Source: Pseudomonas hefeiensis (GTDB lineage Bacteria > Pseudomonadota > Gammaproteobacteria > Pseudomonadales > Pseudomonadaceae). Taken from it: a stretch of DNA of 64,000 bases. The translations under genes were made by a program, and so were the position numbers. Where the stretch lies: positions 5,895,001 to 5,959,000 of the forward strand of contig NZ_CP117449.1 of assembly GCF_030687835.1 (NCBI RefSeq), given 5' to 3'. Of this stretch, positions 26,902 to 36,471 are shown piece after piece; position 1 is the first letter of the stretch; each line of letters begins with the position of its first letter. The notes beneath the pieces are model-generated. The model did no database searches. It worked only from the letters and a program-made list of their open reading frames with translations, and was not told the origin of the DNA.

Positions 26902-28238
26902 TGAGCACCGGCAACAATCAGGCCGAGGCCTTCAAGGCGTTGGTCGACTGGCTGCGCAATGCACTGCGCGAGCCCGAGCAGTTCACCCTCGGCTACGCCG
27001 CTGAATCCTCTGCTTTTGTGCGTTTCAACCATGGCAAGGTCCGCCAGGCCGGGCAGGTACAGCAGGCCAGCGTCGGCTTCAAGCTGATCAACGACGGGCG
27101 CCATGCCGACTTGCAGATCACCTTGTCCGGCGAAGTCGCAACCGACCTGCAACGCCTGGCCGAAGGCCTGCAACAGCTGCGCGAAACCCTGCCGCTGCTG
27201 CCAGCCGATCCGTACCTGCTGCTCAACCACAACCACTGGCAGAGCCACAACGTGCAGGACCATCCATTGCCGGACACCGACCGTGCCGTGGCCGAAATCA
27301 CCCGCGCCGCCGACGGTCTGGACTTGGTCGGCTTCTATGCCGCCGGCCCCATCAGCCGGGGTTTCGCCAGCTCTTCGGGCGCGTTCGGCTGGCACCAGGC
27401 CAACAGCTTCAACTTCGATTTCAGCCTGTTCCATGAAAACGGCCAGGCGGTAAAAGCCAGCTACGCCGGGCACGAGTGGAGCCGCGAAGGCTTTGCCAGG
27501 CGCTTTGAACAGGCCCGCGAGCAGTTGGCATTTTTGGGTCGCCCCTTGCGCACACTGCCGCCTGGTGAATACCGCGCCTACCTGGCACCGGCGGCGATGG
27601 AAGAAATCATGGGCATGCTCAGTTGGGGCGGGTTCTCGGCCCGGGCGATTGCCAGCAAGCAAAGTCCGTTGCAGAAGTTCTACGCGAACGAGGCACGCCT
27701 GAGCCCCGACGTGTGGCTGAGTGAGCAGGTCAGCGGCTCTTTGAGCCCGGCGTTTTCCGACGAAGGTTATCCGCGCGATGACTTGGGGCTGATCGTCAAA
27801 GGCATGGCCGGTGCACAGTTGATCAATTCTCGTAGCGCCGCCGAACACGGGCTGAACGCCAACGGCGCCAGCAGCTACGAATACCCCACGGCGCTGGTGA
27901 TGAACGAAGGTCAGCTGAAGCCGCAAGACATCCTCGAACACCTCGGCACCGGGCTGTACATCAGCAACCTCTGGTACCTGAACTACTCGGACCAACCGGC
28001 CGCGCGCCTGACCGGCATGACCCGCTTCGCCACGTTCTGGGTCGAGAACGGCCAGATTGTCGCGCCGGTCAGCACCATGCGTTTCGACGACAGTGTCTAC
28101 AGCCTGCTCGGCTCACAACTCGAAGGCCTGAGCCGGGAGCGGGAACTTCTGCTGTCGGCCAGCACCTACAGCCAGCGGGCCACGGCTTCGATGCGGTTGC
28201 CGGGGGCGCTGGTCAAGCGTTTGACCTTGACGTTGTAG
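26901..28238 (+). CDS. TldE/PmbA-like partner protein
   Basis: A 445-residue member of the same family that lacks HExxxH, as expected for the non-catalytic TldE/PmbA subunit. The start MSTGNNQAEAFKALVDWL overlaps the stop of the TldD-like gene. Recognisable family parts are FVRFNHGKVRQAGQVQQASVG near residues 35-55, split in the consensus, and the C-terminal GLYISNLWYLNYSDQPAARLTGMTR region near 350-375. It is expected to form a dimer with the upstream product in the cytoplasm. No modified-peptide biosynthesis gene lies next to it. Confidence 0.85.
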   Translation: MSTGNNQAEAFKALVDWLRNALREPEQFTLGYAAESSAFVRFNHGKVRQAGQVQQASVGFKLINDGRHADLQITLSGEVATDLQRLAEGLQQLRETLPLLPADPYLLLNHNHWQSHNVQDHPLPDTDRAVAEITRAADGLDLVGFYAAGPISRGFASSSGAFGWHQANSFNFDFSLFHENGQAVKASYAGHEWSREGFARRFEQAREQLAFLGRPLRTLPPGEYRAYLAPAAMEEIMGMLSWGGFSARAIASKQSPLQKFYANEARLSPDVWLSEQVSGSLSPAFSDEGYPRDDLGLIVKGMAGAQLINSRSAAEHGLNANGASSYEYPTALVMNEGQLKPQDILEHLGTGLYISNLWYLNYSDQPAARLTGMTRFATFWVENGQIVAPVSTMRFDDSVYSLLGSQLEGLSRERELLLSASTYSQRATASMRLPGALVKRLTLTL

Positions 28239-28256
28239 CCAACCAAACACAGGACC

Positions 28257-28387
28257 TGTGGCGAGGGGATTTATCCCCGCTGGGTTGCGAAGCGACCCCC
28301 AAAGGGTAAATGCGTTCTGCCTGACTCACCGAGGCGACAGTTCTGGGGCTGCTTCGCAGCCCAGCGGGGATAAATCCCCTCGCCACA
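28257..28387. repeat. GTGGCGAGGGGATTTATCCCC-family inverted repeat
   Basis: A 131-bp copy between the TldE-like gene and the MFS gene, with CTGGGGCTGCTTCGCAGCCC replacing the CTGCGCAG core of other copies. Confidence 0.9.
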
Positions 28388-28431
28388 ACAGCGGCATCTG
28401 TTCCTGATCAACACTCCGTACAAGAGGCCCC

Positions 28432-29859
28432 ATGCCCAACCGCGCACCGCTCGACGCTGTCACCGCCCGCTGGCTTCCTTGGGTCGTGGCGATTGCCTTC
28501 TTCATGCAGTCCCTGGACGGGACCATCCTCAACACCGCCCTGCCCGCCATGGCCAGCGACCTGGCGGAAAACCCGCTGCGCATGCAGGGCGTGATCATTG
28601 CCTACATGCTCACCGTGGCGCTGTTGATCCCGGCCTCGGGCTGGATCGCCGACCGTTTCGGCACCAAGAAGATTTTCTTCGGCGCGATCCTGTTGTTCAG
28701 CTTTGGCTCGTTGCTGTGCGCCTTGTCCAGTTCGTTGTCCATGCTGATCGGCGCCCGGGTGATCCAGGGCCTGGGCGGTGCGCTGATGCTGCCGGTGGGC
28801 AGGTTGGTGGTGCTACGGGCCTACCCGCGCTCGGAACTGGTGCGGATCATGGGTTTCATCACCATTCCCGGCCTGCTCGGTCCGCTGATCGGCCCGACCA
28901 TGGGCGGCTGGATGGTGGAGTACCTGACCTGGCACTGGATCTTCATCATCAACCTGCCGGTGGGCGTGCTCGGTTGCTACGCGGTGTGGAAATTCATCCC
29001 GGACCTGCGCGGCAGCGAGCGTACCCGGTTCGATGGCCTGGGCTTCTTGCTGTTTGGCGCGGCGATGGTGCTGATCACCATCGCCATGGAAGGCCTGGGT
29101 GAACTGCACCTGCCGCACTTGCGCGTGATGTTGCTGCTGTTCGCCGGCATGGCCTGCCTGGCCGCTTATTGGCTACGGGCCGGGCGCATCGAAAACCCGC
29201 TGTTCGCACCCTCGCTGTTCAAGACCCGGACCTTCGCCGTGGGGATTCTTGGCAATCTGTTCGCGCGCCTGGGCAGCGGCGCCCTGCCGTTCCTGGTGCC
29301 GTTGTTGCTGCAAGTGGCCCTGGGCTATTCACCGTCCCAGGCCGGGATGAGCATGTTGCCCCTGGCCGCGGCCGCGATGGTCGCTAAATCGGTGGCCCGA
29401 CCGTTGATCGAACGTTTCGGCTACCGCAGCGTATTGACCGGCAACACCCTGGCCCTGGGCCTGATGCTGGCGAGCATGGGGCTGGTCAGCGAACAGACGC
29501 CGTACTGGTTGCTGCTGGCGCAACTGGCGGTGCTGGGAGCAATCAACTCGTTGCAGTTCACCGCGATGAACACCGTGACTCTGATCGACCTGGACGACGC
29601 CAGCGCCAGCAGCGGTAACAGCCTGCTGTCGGTGGTGGCGCAACTGTCCCTGAGCCTGGGCGTGGCCTGCGCCGGCGCCCTGCTCGGCGGCTTTACCGCC
29701 CAGGTCGGCAACGACGGGGTGGACACCGTGCTCGGCGCGTTCCAGCTGACGTTCCTGACGGTGGGCATCATGGCGATGCTGGCGGCGACGATTTTTTCGC
29801 AGCTGTCGAAAGAGGATGGGCGGCGGGCCAAACGGCCGGATGAGCATATCGAGCATTAG
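28432..29859 (+). CDS. mdtD: MFS multidrug exporter of the DHA2 family (MdtD-like)
   Basis: A drug:proton antiporter of 475 residues with about 14 predicted membrane helices. The N-terminal motif D1-like SLDGTILNTALPAMASDL is near residues 24-41 and the family motif A appears as GWIADRFGTKKIFFG near 71-85. ARVIQGLGGALMLPVGRLVV near 104-123 matches EmrB/QacA antiporter motif B. The C-terminus is hydrophilic and basic (KEDGRRAKRPDEHIEH). It stands alone, with repeat elements on both sides. The substrate is not predictable; the symbol reflects similarity to MdtD of enteric bacteria. Confidence 0.85.
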   Translation: MPNRAPLDAVTARWLPWVVAIAFFMQSLDGTILNTALPAMASDLAENPLRMQGVIIAYMLTVALLIPASGWIADRFGTKKIFFGAILLFSFGSLLCALSSSLSMLIGARVIQGLGGALMLPVGRLVVLRAYPRSELVRIMGFITIPGLLGPLIGPTMGGWMVEYLTWHWIFIINLPVGVLGCYAVWKFIPDLRGSERTRFDGLGFLLFGAAMVLITIAMEGLGELHLPHLRVMLLLFAGMACLAAYWLRAGRIENPLFAPSLFKTRTFAVGILGNLFARLGSGALPFLVPLLLQVALGYSPSQAGMSMLPLAAAAMVAKSVARPLIERFGYRSVLTGNTLALGLMLASMGLVSEQTPYWLLLAQLAVLGAINSLQFTAMNTVTLIDLDDASASSGNSLLSVVAQLSLSLGVACAGALLGGFTAQVGNDGVDTVLGAFQLTFLTVGIMAMLAATIFSQLSKEDGRRAKRPDEHIEH

Positions 29860-29888
29860 ATAGGACTCAGGTGAAGTAGAGGAGCTTT

Positions 29889-30020
29889 TGTGGCGAGGGG
29901 ATTTATCCCCGCTGGGTTGCGCAGCAGCCCCAAAAAGGCTGAATGCGTTCTCCTTGATCCACCAAGGTGACCATCCTAGGGCTGCTTCGCAGCCCAGCGG
30001 GGATAAATCCCCTCGCCACA
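29889..30020. repeat. GTGGCGAGGGGATTTATCCCC-family inverted repeat
   Basis: A 132-bp copy between mdtD and dbpA, with the same ends as the 20517 element. The MFS gene is thus flanked by two copies of this family. Confidence 0.9.
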
Positions 30021-30134
30021 ATAAATCCCCGCCACATGTTCTGCGGTTTGGCCCTCACAGCTCGTCCAGAACTTTCGAGAAAAGTGGTATGAGGCTGCTA
30101 CACTGCGCGACATTTTGTTTTGCAGGCCAGTCCC

Positions 30135-31520
30135 GTGACCACCATTGCCACCGCTTTTAATACTTTGCCGCTGTCCGCCGCCATGCTGGCTAACCTCGAA
30201 TCCCTCGGTTACGCCCAGATGACGCCGATCCAGGCGCAGAGCTTGCCGGTGATCCTCAAGGGCATGGACCTGATCGCCCAGGCCAAGACCGGCAGCGGCA
30301 AGACCGCGGCCTTCGGCATCGGCCTGCTGAACCCAATCAACCCGCGCTTCTTCGGCTGCCAGGCACTGGTGATCTGCCCGACTCGCGAGCTGGCCGATCA
30401 GGTTGCCAAGGAAATCCGTCGCCTGGCCCGCGCCGAAGACAACATCAAGGTCCTGACCCTGTGTGGCGGCGTGTCGTTTGGTCCACAGATCGCGTCCCTC
30501 GAGCATGGCGCCCACATCATCGTCGGTACGCCCGGGCGCATCCAACAGCACCTGCGCAAGAGCTCGCTGGTGCTGGATGGCCTCAACACGCTGATCCTCG
30601 ATGAAGCCGATCGCATGCTCGACATGGGCTTCTACGACGCCATCGAAGACATCATCCAGCAGACCCCGGAACGCCGTCAGACGTTGCTGTTCTCCGCCAC
30701 CTACCCGGTGGGTATCAAGCAACTGTCGTCCAAATTCATGCGCAACCCGCAGCAGGTCAAAGCCGAAGCGTTTCACTCCGACGCGCAGATCGAGCAGCGT
30801 TTCTACGAAATCTCCCCCGAGGAACGCATGGACGCTGTGGTCAAGGTGCTGGCGCATTTCCGTCCGGCTTCCTGCGTGGCGTTCTGCTTCACCAAACAGC
30901 AGGTCCAGGAAACCGTCGACCATCTGACATCCAAAGGTATCTCGGCGGTCGGCCTGCATGGCGACCTGGAACAGCGCGACCGCGACCAGGTGCTGGCGAT
31001 GTTCGCCAACCGCAGCACCTCGGTGCTGGTGGCCACTGATGTAGCGGCCCGAGGCCTGGACATCGATGCGCTGGACATGGTGATCAACGTCGAACTGGCC
31101 CGCGACTCGGAAATTCACATTCACCGCGTCGGCCGTACCGGACGTGCGGGTGAAAAAGGCATCGCCATCAGCCTGGTGGCGCCGTCCGAAGCCCACCGCG
31201 CCCAGGCGATCGAGCAGTTGCAGAAGTCGCCACTGAGCTGGGACCAACTGGACAACCTCAAACCCCAGGGCGGTGGCCCGCTGCTGCCGGCCATGAGCAC
31301 CCTGTGTATTGGTGCCGGGCGCAAAGACAAAGTCCGCCCCGGCGACATCCTCGGCGCCCTGACCGGCGACGCCGGCATCCCCGGTGCCCAGGTCGGCAAG
31401 ATCGCGATTTTCGATTTCCAGGCCTACGTCGCCGTGGAGCGCGCAATCGCCAAGCAGGCGCTGCAGCGCCTGAACGATGGCAAGATCAAGGGCCGCTCGT
31501 TGCGGGTGCGGATTCTGTAA
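30135..31520 (+). CDS. dbpA: ATP-dependent RNA helicase DbpA
   Basis: A DEAD-box helicase that acts on 23S rRNA hairpin 92 during large-subunit assembly. I chose the GTG at 30135 (TTIATAFNTLPLSAAML.. follows), giving 461 residues; a TTG at 30120 is possible. Helicase motifs are complete: Q motif MTPIQAQSLPVIL, motif I AKTGSGKT, motif II DEAD in LILDEADRMLDMG, motif III SAT, and motif VI HRVGRTGRAG. The C-terminal 75 residues form the DbpA RNA-binding domain (TLCIGAGRKDKVRPGDILGA). It is a single-gene unit. Confidence 0.94.
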   Translation: MTTIATAFNTLPLSAAMLANLESLGYAQMTPIQAQSLPVILKGMDLIAQAKTGSGKTAAFGIGLLNPINPRFFGCQALVICPTRELADQVAKEIRRLARAEDNIKVLTLCGGVSFGPQIASLEHGAHIIVGTPGRIQQHLRKSSLVLDGLNTLILDEADRMLDMGFYDAIEDIIQQTPERRQTLLFSATYPVGIKQLSSKFMRNPQQVKAEAFHSDAQIEQRFYEISPEERMDAVVKVLAHFRPASCVAFCFTKQQVQETVDHLTSKGISAVGLHGDLEQRDRDQVLAMFANRSTSVLVATDVAARGLDIDALDMVINVELARDSEIHIHRVGRTGRAGEKGIAISLVAPSEAHRAQAIEQLQKSPLSWDQLDNLKPQGGGPLLPAMSTLCIGAGRKDKVRPGDILGALTGDAGIPGAQVGKIAIFDFQAYVAVERAIAKQALQRLNDGKIKGRSLRVRIL

Positions 31521-31549
31521 AACGATCTTTAATCCAAAGAAGATCCCTT

Positions 31550-31665
31550 GTGGGAGCGGGCTGTGTGGGAGCAAAGCTTGCTCGCGATCCAGGCGCTGCG
31601 GTCCTCAAGAGACCACGGCGCTTTCATCGCGGGCAAGCTTTGCTCCCACACAGCCCGCTTCCACA
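31550..31665. repeat. REP-type element, left flank of the BaiN-like gene
   Basis: A 116-bp foldback with outer arms GTGGGAGCGGGCTGTGTGGG and inner GCAAAGCTTGC units. Its sequence is repeated almost exactly in inverted orientation at 32917-33031, on the far side of the next gene. Confidence 0.9.
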
Positions 31666-31706
31666 GTGGTTTCGGTGAAATTAGAATTTTGTGAGAGGAC
31701 ACCGTT

Positions 31707-32885
31707 TTGCGCTCTACCGAAGTCGTGATCATTGGCGCTGGTGCCGCGGGGTTGATGTGCGCGCTGACCGCTGCAGGGCGCGGGCGGCAGGTGATGTTGC
31801 TGGACCACGCCAACAAGGCCGGCAAGAAAATCCTCATGTCCGGCGGTGGCCGTTGCAATTTCACCAATATGTACACCGAACCGGGCAATTTCCTCTCGCA
31901 GAACCCGCATTTCTGCAAGTCAGCCCTGGCCCGTTACACCCAGTGGGATTTCATCGCCCTGGTGGCCAAGCACGGCGTGCCCTATCACGAGAAGAAACTC
32001 GGCCAATTGTTCTGTGATAACAAGTCCAGCGACATCCTCGGCCTGCTGCTGGACGAATGCGACCAGGCCGGCGTCAACCTGCACCTGGACACCTCGATCG
32101 AGCACATTGAGAAAACCGAGAGCGGCTACCTGCTGCAAACCACCCTCGGGGCCATCACCTGCCAATCCTTAGTGATAGCAACGGGCGGGCTCTCGATCCC
32201 GACCCTGGGCGCGACCGGTTTCGGTTACCAGGTGGCCAAACAGTTCGGCCATCAACTGCTGCCGACTCGCGCCGGGCTGGTGCCGTTCACCATCACCGAC
32301 CAGCTCAAGGCGTTGTGCACCGAACTTTCGGGCACTTCAGTGGATTGCCTGGTGAGCTGCAACGACGAGCGTTTTCGCGAGAACATCCTGTTTACCCACC
32401 GCGGCCTCAGCGGCCCGGCGATCCTGCAGATTTCCTCGTTCTGGGAACCGGGGGACACGGTGCAGATCAACCTGCTGCCGGATCATGACGTGCCGAGCTG
32501 GCTGCAACAGCAACAGGCCGAACGCCCCAACAGTGAACTGAAGACCCTGCTGGGCGAATTGTTCACCAAGAAAATGGCCACCCTGCTGGCCGACACCTGG
32601 TTTGTCTCCAAACCCATGAAGCAATACACCCACGCCGAACTGGCAGACATTGCCGAGAAACTGTCGAGCTGGAATGTCGTCCCCGCCGGCACCGAAGGCT
32701 ACCGCACCGCCGAAGTGACCCTGGGCGGTGTCGATACGCGGGAAGTTTCCTCCAAGACCATGGAATCGTTGAAAAGCCCCGGGCTCTACTTCATTGGCGA
32801 AGTACTGGACGTCACCGGACACCTGGGCGGCTTCAACTTCCAATGGGCCTGGGCGTCGGGGTATGCGGCGGCGCAGTACGTCTAA
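31707..32885 (+). CDS. BaiN/HI0933-like NAD(P)/FAD-dependent oxidoreductase
   Basis: A flavoprotein of 392 residues in the HI0933/BaiN/YhiN family. It starts at TTG 31707 with GAGAGGA eight bases ahead. The FAD dinucleotide motif is VVIIGAGAAGLMCALTAAGRG at residues 4-24 of the family alignment, followed by the hallmark SGGGRCNFTN near 46-55. The C-terminus LYFIGEVLDVTGHLGGFNFQ is also typical, closing the FAD site. The physiological substrate is not known in Pseudomonas. It is flanked by near-identical inverted repeat elements. Confidence 0.88.
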   Translation: MRSTEVVIIGAGAAGLMCALTAAGRGRQVMLLDHANKAGKKILMSGGGRCNFTNMYTEPGNFLSQNPHFCKSALARYTQWDFIALVAKHGVPYHEKKLGQLFCDNKSSDILGLLLDECDQAGVNLHLDTSIEHIEKTESGYLLQTTLGAITCQSLVIATGGLSIPTLGATGFGYQVAKQFGHQLLPTRAGLVPFTITDQLKALCTELSGTSVDCLVSCNDERFRENILFTHRGLSGPAILQISSFWEPGDTVQINLLPDHDVPSWLQQQQAERPNSELKTLLGELFTKKMATLLADTWFVSKPMKQYTHAELADIAEKLSSWNVVPAGTEGYRTAEVTLGGVDTREVSSKTMESLKSPGLYFIGEVLDVTGHLGGFNFQWAWASGYAAAQYV

Positions 32886-32916
32886 CCCGACACGATTGGA
32901 ATGTGGGCAATAACCC

Positions 32917-33031
32917 TGTGGGAGCGGGCTGTGTGGGAGCAAAGCTTGCCCGCGATGAAAACGCCGCGGTCTCTTGAGGACCGCAGCGCCTGGATCGCGA
33001 GCAAGCTTTGCTCCCACACAGCCTGCACACA
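32917..33031. repeat. REP-type element, right flank of the BaiN-like gene
   Basis: The reverse complement of this 115-bp element matches the 31550-31665 element nearly base for base, including the GATCCAGGCGCTGCGGTCCT interior. Confidence 0.9.
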
Positions 33032-33146
33032 GTGGGTTGGTGGCGGACATCGGAACACTTTTTGCTGCCGGATGTGATCAGCGCCATTGCGTCGGCGTCA
33101 TTACTGCCTCAATTTAACGTCATTGTCCGTCAGGCCCGTGCACTTC

Positions 33147-35330
33147 ATGTCATCGACCTCGTTTAGTCAGTCTCTGCGTCGCCTTTGGGCGTTGGATAAA
33201 TTCAGTTATAGCGTGCGGGTGTTCATCGCCCTGACCGGCAGCATGGCGCTGTGTTGGTATCTGGATGAAATGGCGCTGCTGATCCCGCTGTTCCTGGGCA
33301 TCATCGCCAGCGCCCTGGCGGAGACCGATGACAGCTGGCAAGGCCGCCTCAACGCGCTGGCCGTGACCCTGGTGTGCTTTACCGTCGCGGCGCTGTCGGT
33401 GGAGTTGCTGTTCCCTTATCCCGTGCTATTCATCGTTGCCCTGGCGCTGGCCAGCTTCGCACTGACCATGCTTGGCGCCCTGGGCGAGCGCTATGGCGCA
33501 ATTGCTTCGGCCACGTTGATTCTCTCGGTCTACACCATGATCGGCGTGGACCAGCGCGGTGGCGCGGTCACCGATTTCTGGCACGAACCTTTGTTGCTGG
33601 TGGCCGGTGCGGCTTGGTACGGCCTGCTCTCGGTACTGTGGCAGGCGCTGTTTTCCAACCAGCCGGTGCAGCAAAGCCTGGCGCGGCTGTTTCGCGAACT
33701 GGGACGTTACCTGAAGCTTAAATCGTCGCTCTTCGAGCCGATCCGGCAGCTGGATGTCGAAGCCCGCCGCCTGGAGCTGGCCCAGCAGAATGGCCGGGTG
33801 GTCGCCGCGCTTAACGCGGCGAAGGAAATCATCCTGCACCGTGTAGGCAACGGGCGACCGGGTTCGAAAGTCAGCCGTTACCTGAAGCTGTACTTCCTCG
33901 CCCAGGATATCCACGAGCGCGCCAGCTCCTCCCACTATCCCTATAACGCATTGGCCGAGGCGTTCTTCCACAGCGACGTGCTGTTCCGCTGCCAACGCTT
34001 GCTGCGCCAGCAAGGCAAGGCCTGCCAGGCGCTGGCCGAGTCGCTCCAGCTGCGCCAGCCATTCGTCTATGACGCCAGCTTCGCCGAGGCGCTGAATGAC
34101 TTGCATGCCTCCCTTGAGCACCTGCGGATCCAGAGCAACCCGGCCTGGCGCGGGTTGCTGCGTTCACTGCGGGCATTGTCGGCGAACCTTGGCACCATGG
34201 ACCGTCTGCTCAGCGACGCGAGCAACCCCGACGCCCTGGCCGACGCCACCGACAGCAGCCTGCTGGATCGCTCACCGCACAACCTGAAAGACGTATGGGT
34301 GCGCTTGCGCACGCAGCTCACGCCCACCTCGCTGCTGTTCCGTCATGCTCTGCGCCTGCCGCTGGCGCTGAGCGTGGGTTACGCCATGGTGCATCTGATC
34401 CACCCGTCCCAGGGTTACTGGATCATCCTCACCACGCTGTTCGTGTGCCAACCCAATTACGGCGCCACCCGACGCAAGCTCGGTCAACGGATCATCGGCA
34501 CCGCCATCGGCCTGACGGTGGCCTGGGCGCTGTTCGATCTGTTCCCCAACCCGCTGGTGCAATCGTGTTTCGCCATCGCCGCCGGGGTGGTGTTCTTTAC
34601 CAACCGCACGACCCGCTACACCCTGGCGACCGCCGCGATCACGATCATGGTGCTGTTCTGCTTCAACCAGGTGGGCGACGGCTACGGACTACTGCTGCCA
34701 CGACTGTTCGATACCCTGCTCGGCAGCGTGATCGCGGGCCTTGCGGTATTCCTGTTCCTGCCAGACTGGCAAGGCCGCCGGCTGAACAAGGTGTTGGCCA
34801 ACACGCTGACCTGCAACAGCATTTACCTGCGCCAGATCATGCAGCAATACGCCGCCGGCAAGCGCGACGACCTGGCCTATCGCCTGGCCCGACGCAACGC
34901 CCACAACGCCGACGCCGCGTTGTCCACCACCCTGGCGAACATGTTGATGGAACCGGGGCATTTCCGTAAGGAAGCCGATGTCGGGTTCCGTTTCCTGGTG
35001 CTGTCCCACACCCTGCTCAGTTACTTGTCAGGCCTGGGCGCCCATCGGGAAACCCAGTTGCCCGCAGACGTGCGCGAACACCTGATCAACGGCGCGGGGG
35101 TGAAACTGGCAGCGAGCATCGACGAAATCGCCCAGGGTCTGGCGAGCAAACAACCGATAGCGGTCCAAAGCGACGAGGAAGAAACCTTGGCCAATGAGCT
35201 TGAGCAAATGCCCGATGAAATCGACGAGGGCCAGCGGCTGGTACAGACGCAACTGGGGTTGATCTGCCGTCAGTTGGGGCCGCTACGCACGTTGGCAGCG
35301 CATCTGGTCAAGGACACCAGCGAGGCTTGA
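33147..35330 (+). CDS. yccS: YccS/YhfK-type FUSC-family inner membrane protein
   Basis: A 727-residue protein with two membrane bundles (about 15-170 and 395-520) separated by cytoplasmic helical regions, the layout of YccS and of aromatic-acid exporters of the FUSC family. I chose ATG 33147 (MSSTSFSQSLRRLWALDKFS); a TTG at 33087 and GTG at 33138 are less likely. Conserved pieces are FIALTGSMALCWYLDEMALLIPLFLGIIAS near the N-terminus, shortened here, and QPNYGATRRKLGQRIIGTAIG at the second bundle. The transported compound is unknown. Confidence 0.88.
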   Translation: MSSTSFSQSLRRLWALDKFSYSVRVFIALTGSMALCWYLDEMALLIPLFLGIIASALAETDDSWQGRLNALAVTLVCFTVAALSVELLFPYPVLFIVALALASFALTMLGALGERYGAIASATLILSVYTMIGVDQRGGAVTDFWHEPLLLVAGAAWYGLLSVLWQALFSNQPVQQSLARLFRELGRYLKLKSSLFEPIRQLDVEARRLELAQQNGRVVAALNAAKEIILHRVGNGRPGSKVSRYLKLYFLAQDIHERASSSHYPYNALAEAFFHSDVLFRCQRLLRQQGKACQALAESLQLRQPFVYDASFAEALNDLHASLEHLRIQSNPAWRGLLRSLRALSANLGTMDRLLSDASNPDALADATDSSLLDRSPHNLKDVWVRLRTQLTPTSLLFRHALRLPLALSVGYAMVHLIHPSQGYWIILTTLFVCQPNYGATRRKLGQRIIGTAIGLTVAWALFDLFPNPLVQSCFAIAAGVVFFTNRTTRYTLATAAITIMVLFCFNQVGDGYGLLLPRLFDTLLGSVIAGLAVFLFLPDWQGRRLNKVLANTLTCNSIYLRQIMQQYAAGKRDDLAYRLARRNAHNADAALSTTLANMLMEPGHFRKEADVGFRFLVLSHTLLSYLSGLGAHRETQLPADVREHLINGAGVKLAASIDEIAQGLASKQPIAVQSDEEETLANELEQMPDEIDEGQRLVQTQLGLICRQLGPLRTLAAHLVKDTSEA

Positions 35331-35354
35331 GGAGTGTGCTGCTCGCACCACAGC

Positions 35355-35451
35355 CATCGCGAGCAGGCTCGCTCCCACAGTTTGATCTATAGCGGACACT
35401 TAAATTTTGTACACCGAGATCCACTGTGGGAGCGAGCCTGCTCGCGATAGC
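35355..35451. repeat. REP/BIME inverted pair
   Basis: Facing CATCGCGAGCAGGCTCGCTC and GAGCGAGCCTGCTCGCGATA units between the convergent yccS and binding-protein genes. Confidence 0.88.
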
Positions 35452-35472
35452 GCCAGTCCAGGCACCGCAAGA

Positions 35473-36210
35473 TCACATCCCGTGCGCCTTCAATAACCGC
35501 GCATAACTGCCATCGGCCTTCATCGCCGCAATCTCCCGATCGAACCCCGCCACAATCTGCTCATGCTGCGGGTTCTTCAGGCTGACCAGAATGTGCAGGC
35601 TGTTTTCACTCAGTGGCTTGGGCATGAACTCCACGGCGTTGCGCACCTTGGCGGATTCACGAGACAGGTAATAACGGGCGACGAACTCATCTTCCAGGGT
35701 CAGCTTCACCCGGTCGGCGGCGAGCATGCGCACGGCCATCGCGAAGTTATGCACAGGGACTTTCTGCAGTTGCTGATCCTCATCGAACGCCTTGGAGTAG
35801 GCATATCCGCGTACCACGGCGATGGGATAGGTATGCAACTGCTGTAGGTTCTCGAACTGAATCGGTGCGTCCTTGCGCTTGATGAAGCGCACGCGATTAA
35901 GCAGGTACTCAGCCGAGAACCGACCCACATGAGTACGTTCTTCGCTGTACCAGGCATTGATCAGCACGTCATAACGACCTTCACCGATACCCAGCATCGC
36001 CCGGGCCCAGGGCACCTGCTCAAAATCACTGGCATAACCGGCCCGCGCCAGAGCGGTACTGACGATATCGGTCGCCAGGCCACCATTGACCAGCGTGGTA
36101 TCGGTAAAAGGCGGCCAGCCATCGGCCACCAGACGCAACTTTTGCGCGCACGCGTTGTGGCTCAGCAACAGCAACCCAACCAAAGCAAGAGCTCGATGCA
36201 ATCGCGGCAT
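35473..36210 (-). CDS. Periplasmic solute-binding protein (family 3 type)
   Basis: An exported protein of 245 residues resembling the amino-acid-binding SBP_bac_3 family. I chose ATG 36210 (MPRLHRALALVGLLLLSHNA) since AAGGA lies eight bases ahead; it starts a good signal peptide ending ACA. The mature N-terminus KLRLVADGWPPFTDTTLVNGGLATDIV contains the typical ligand-loop pattern, and PWARAMLGIGEGRYDVLINAW is near residues 70-90. No ABC permease lies beside it, so it may act as a sensor or an orphan receptor. The ligand is unknown. It is preceded by a short palindrome. Confidence 0.82.
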   Translation of the reverse strand: MPRLHRALALVGLLLLSHNACAQKLRLVADGWPPFTDTTLVNGGLATDIVSTALARAGYASDFEQVPWARAMLGIGEGRYDVLINAWYSEERTHVGRFSAEYLLNRVRFIKRKDAPIQFENLQQLHTYPIAVVRGYAYSKAFDEDQQLQKVPVHNFAMAVRMLAADRVKLTLEDEFVARYYLSRESAKVRNAVEFMPKPLSENSLHILVSLKNPQHEQIVAGFDREIAAMKADGSYARLLKAHGM

Positions 36211-36265
36211 GCCAAACATCCTTGACGGGTTCAAAGCCCGGTTTGTTTTTAGCCGAAACTCATGA

Positions 36266-36281
36266 GATGTCGTCAGACATC
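36266..36281. promoter_or_regulatory. Palindrome upstream of the binding-protein gene
   Basis: GATGTCGTCAGACATC has perfect six-base arms around GTCA, 56 bp upstream of the start codon at 36210. The form resembles GntR-family operators, but no such regulator is adjacent. Confidence 0.35.
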
Positions 36282-36471
36282 CGGTCCTAACATTAGCTCA
36301 GTGGAACCGCTGCGCAGCGTTGAACCGAAGATTACACAAAGAAGACCGCGCCGCGACAATTCGATGATGGCATTTTGGCCTTTGTCACAGTTTTTTACAG
36401 TTGTTCAAGAAAGAGACTTCCACAGCCAGCCCGCTTAATATCGGCATCAGGTTCTTCAGGAAATTCAAAAA

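Noticed and set aside
31550..33031. Composite transposon around the BaiN-like gene
   Set aside because: The flanking elements are REP-type foldbacks without a transposase or target-site duplication, so a transposon call is not supported, although the inverted arrangement is reported as a finding.
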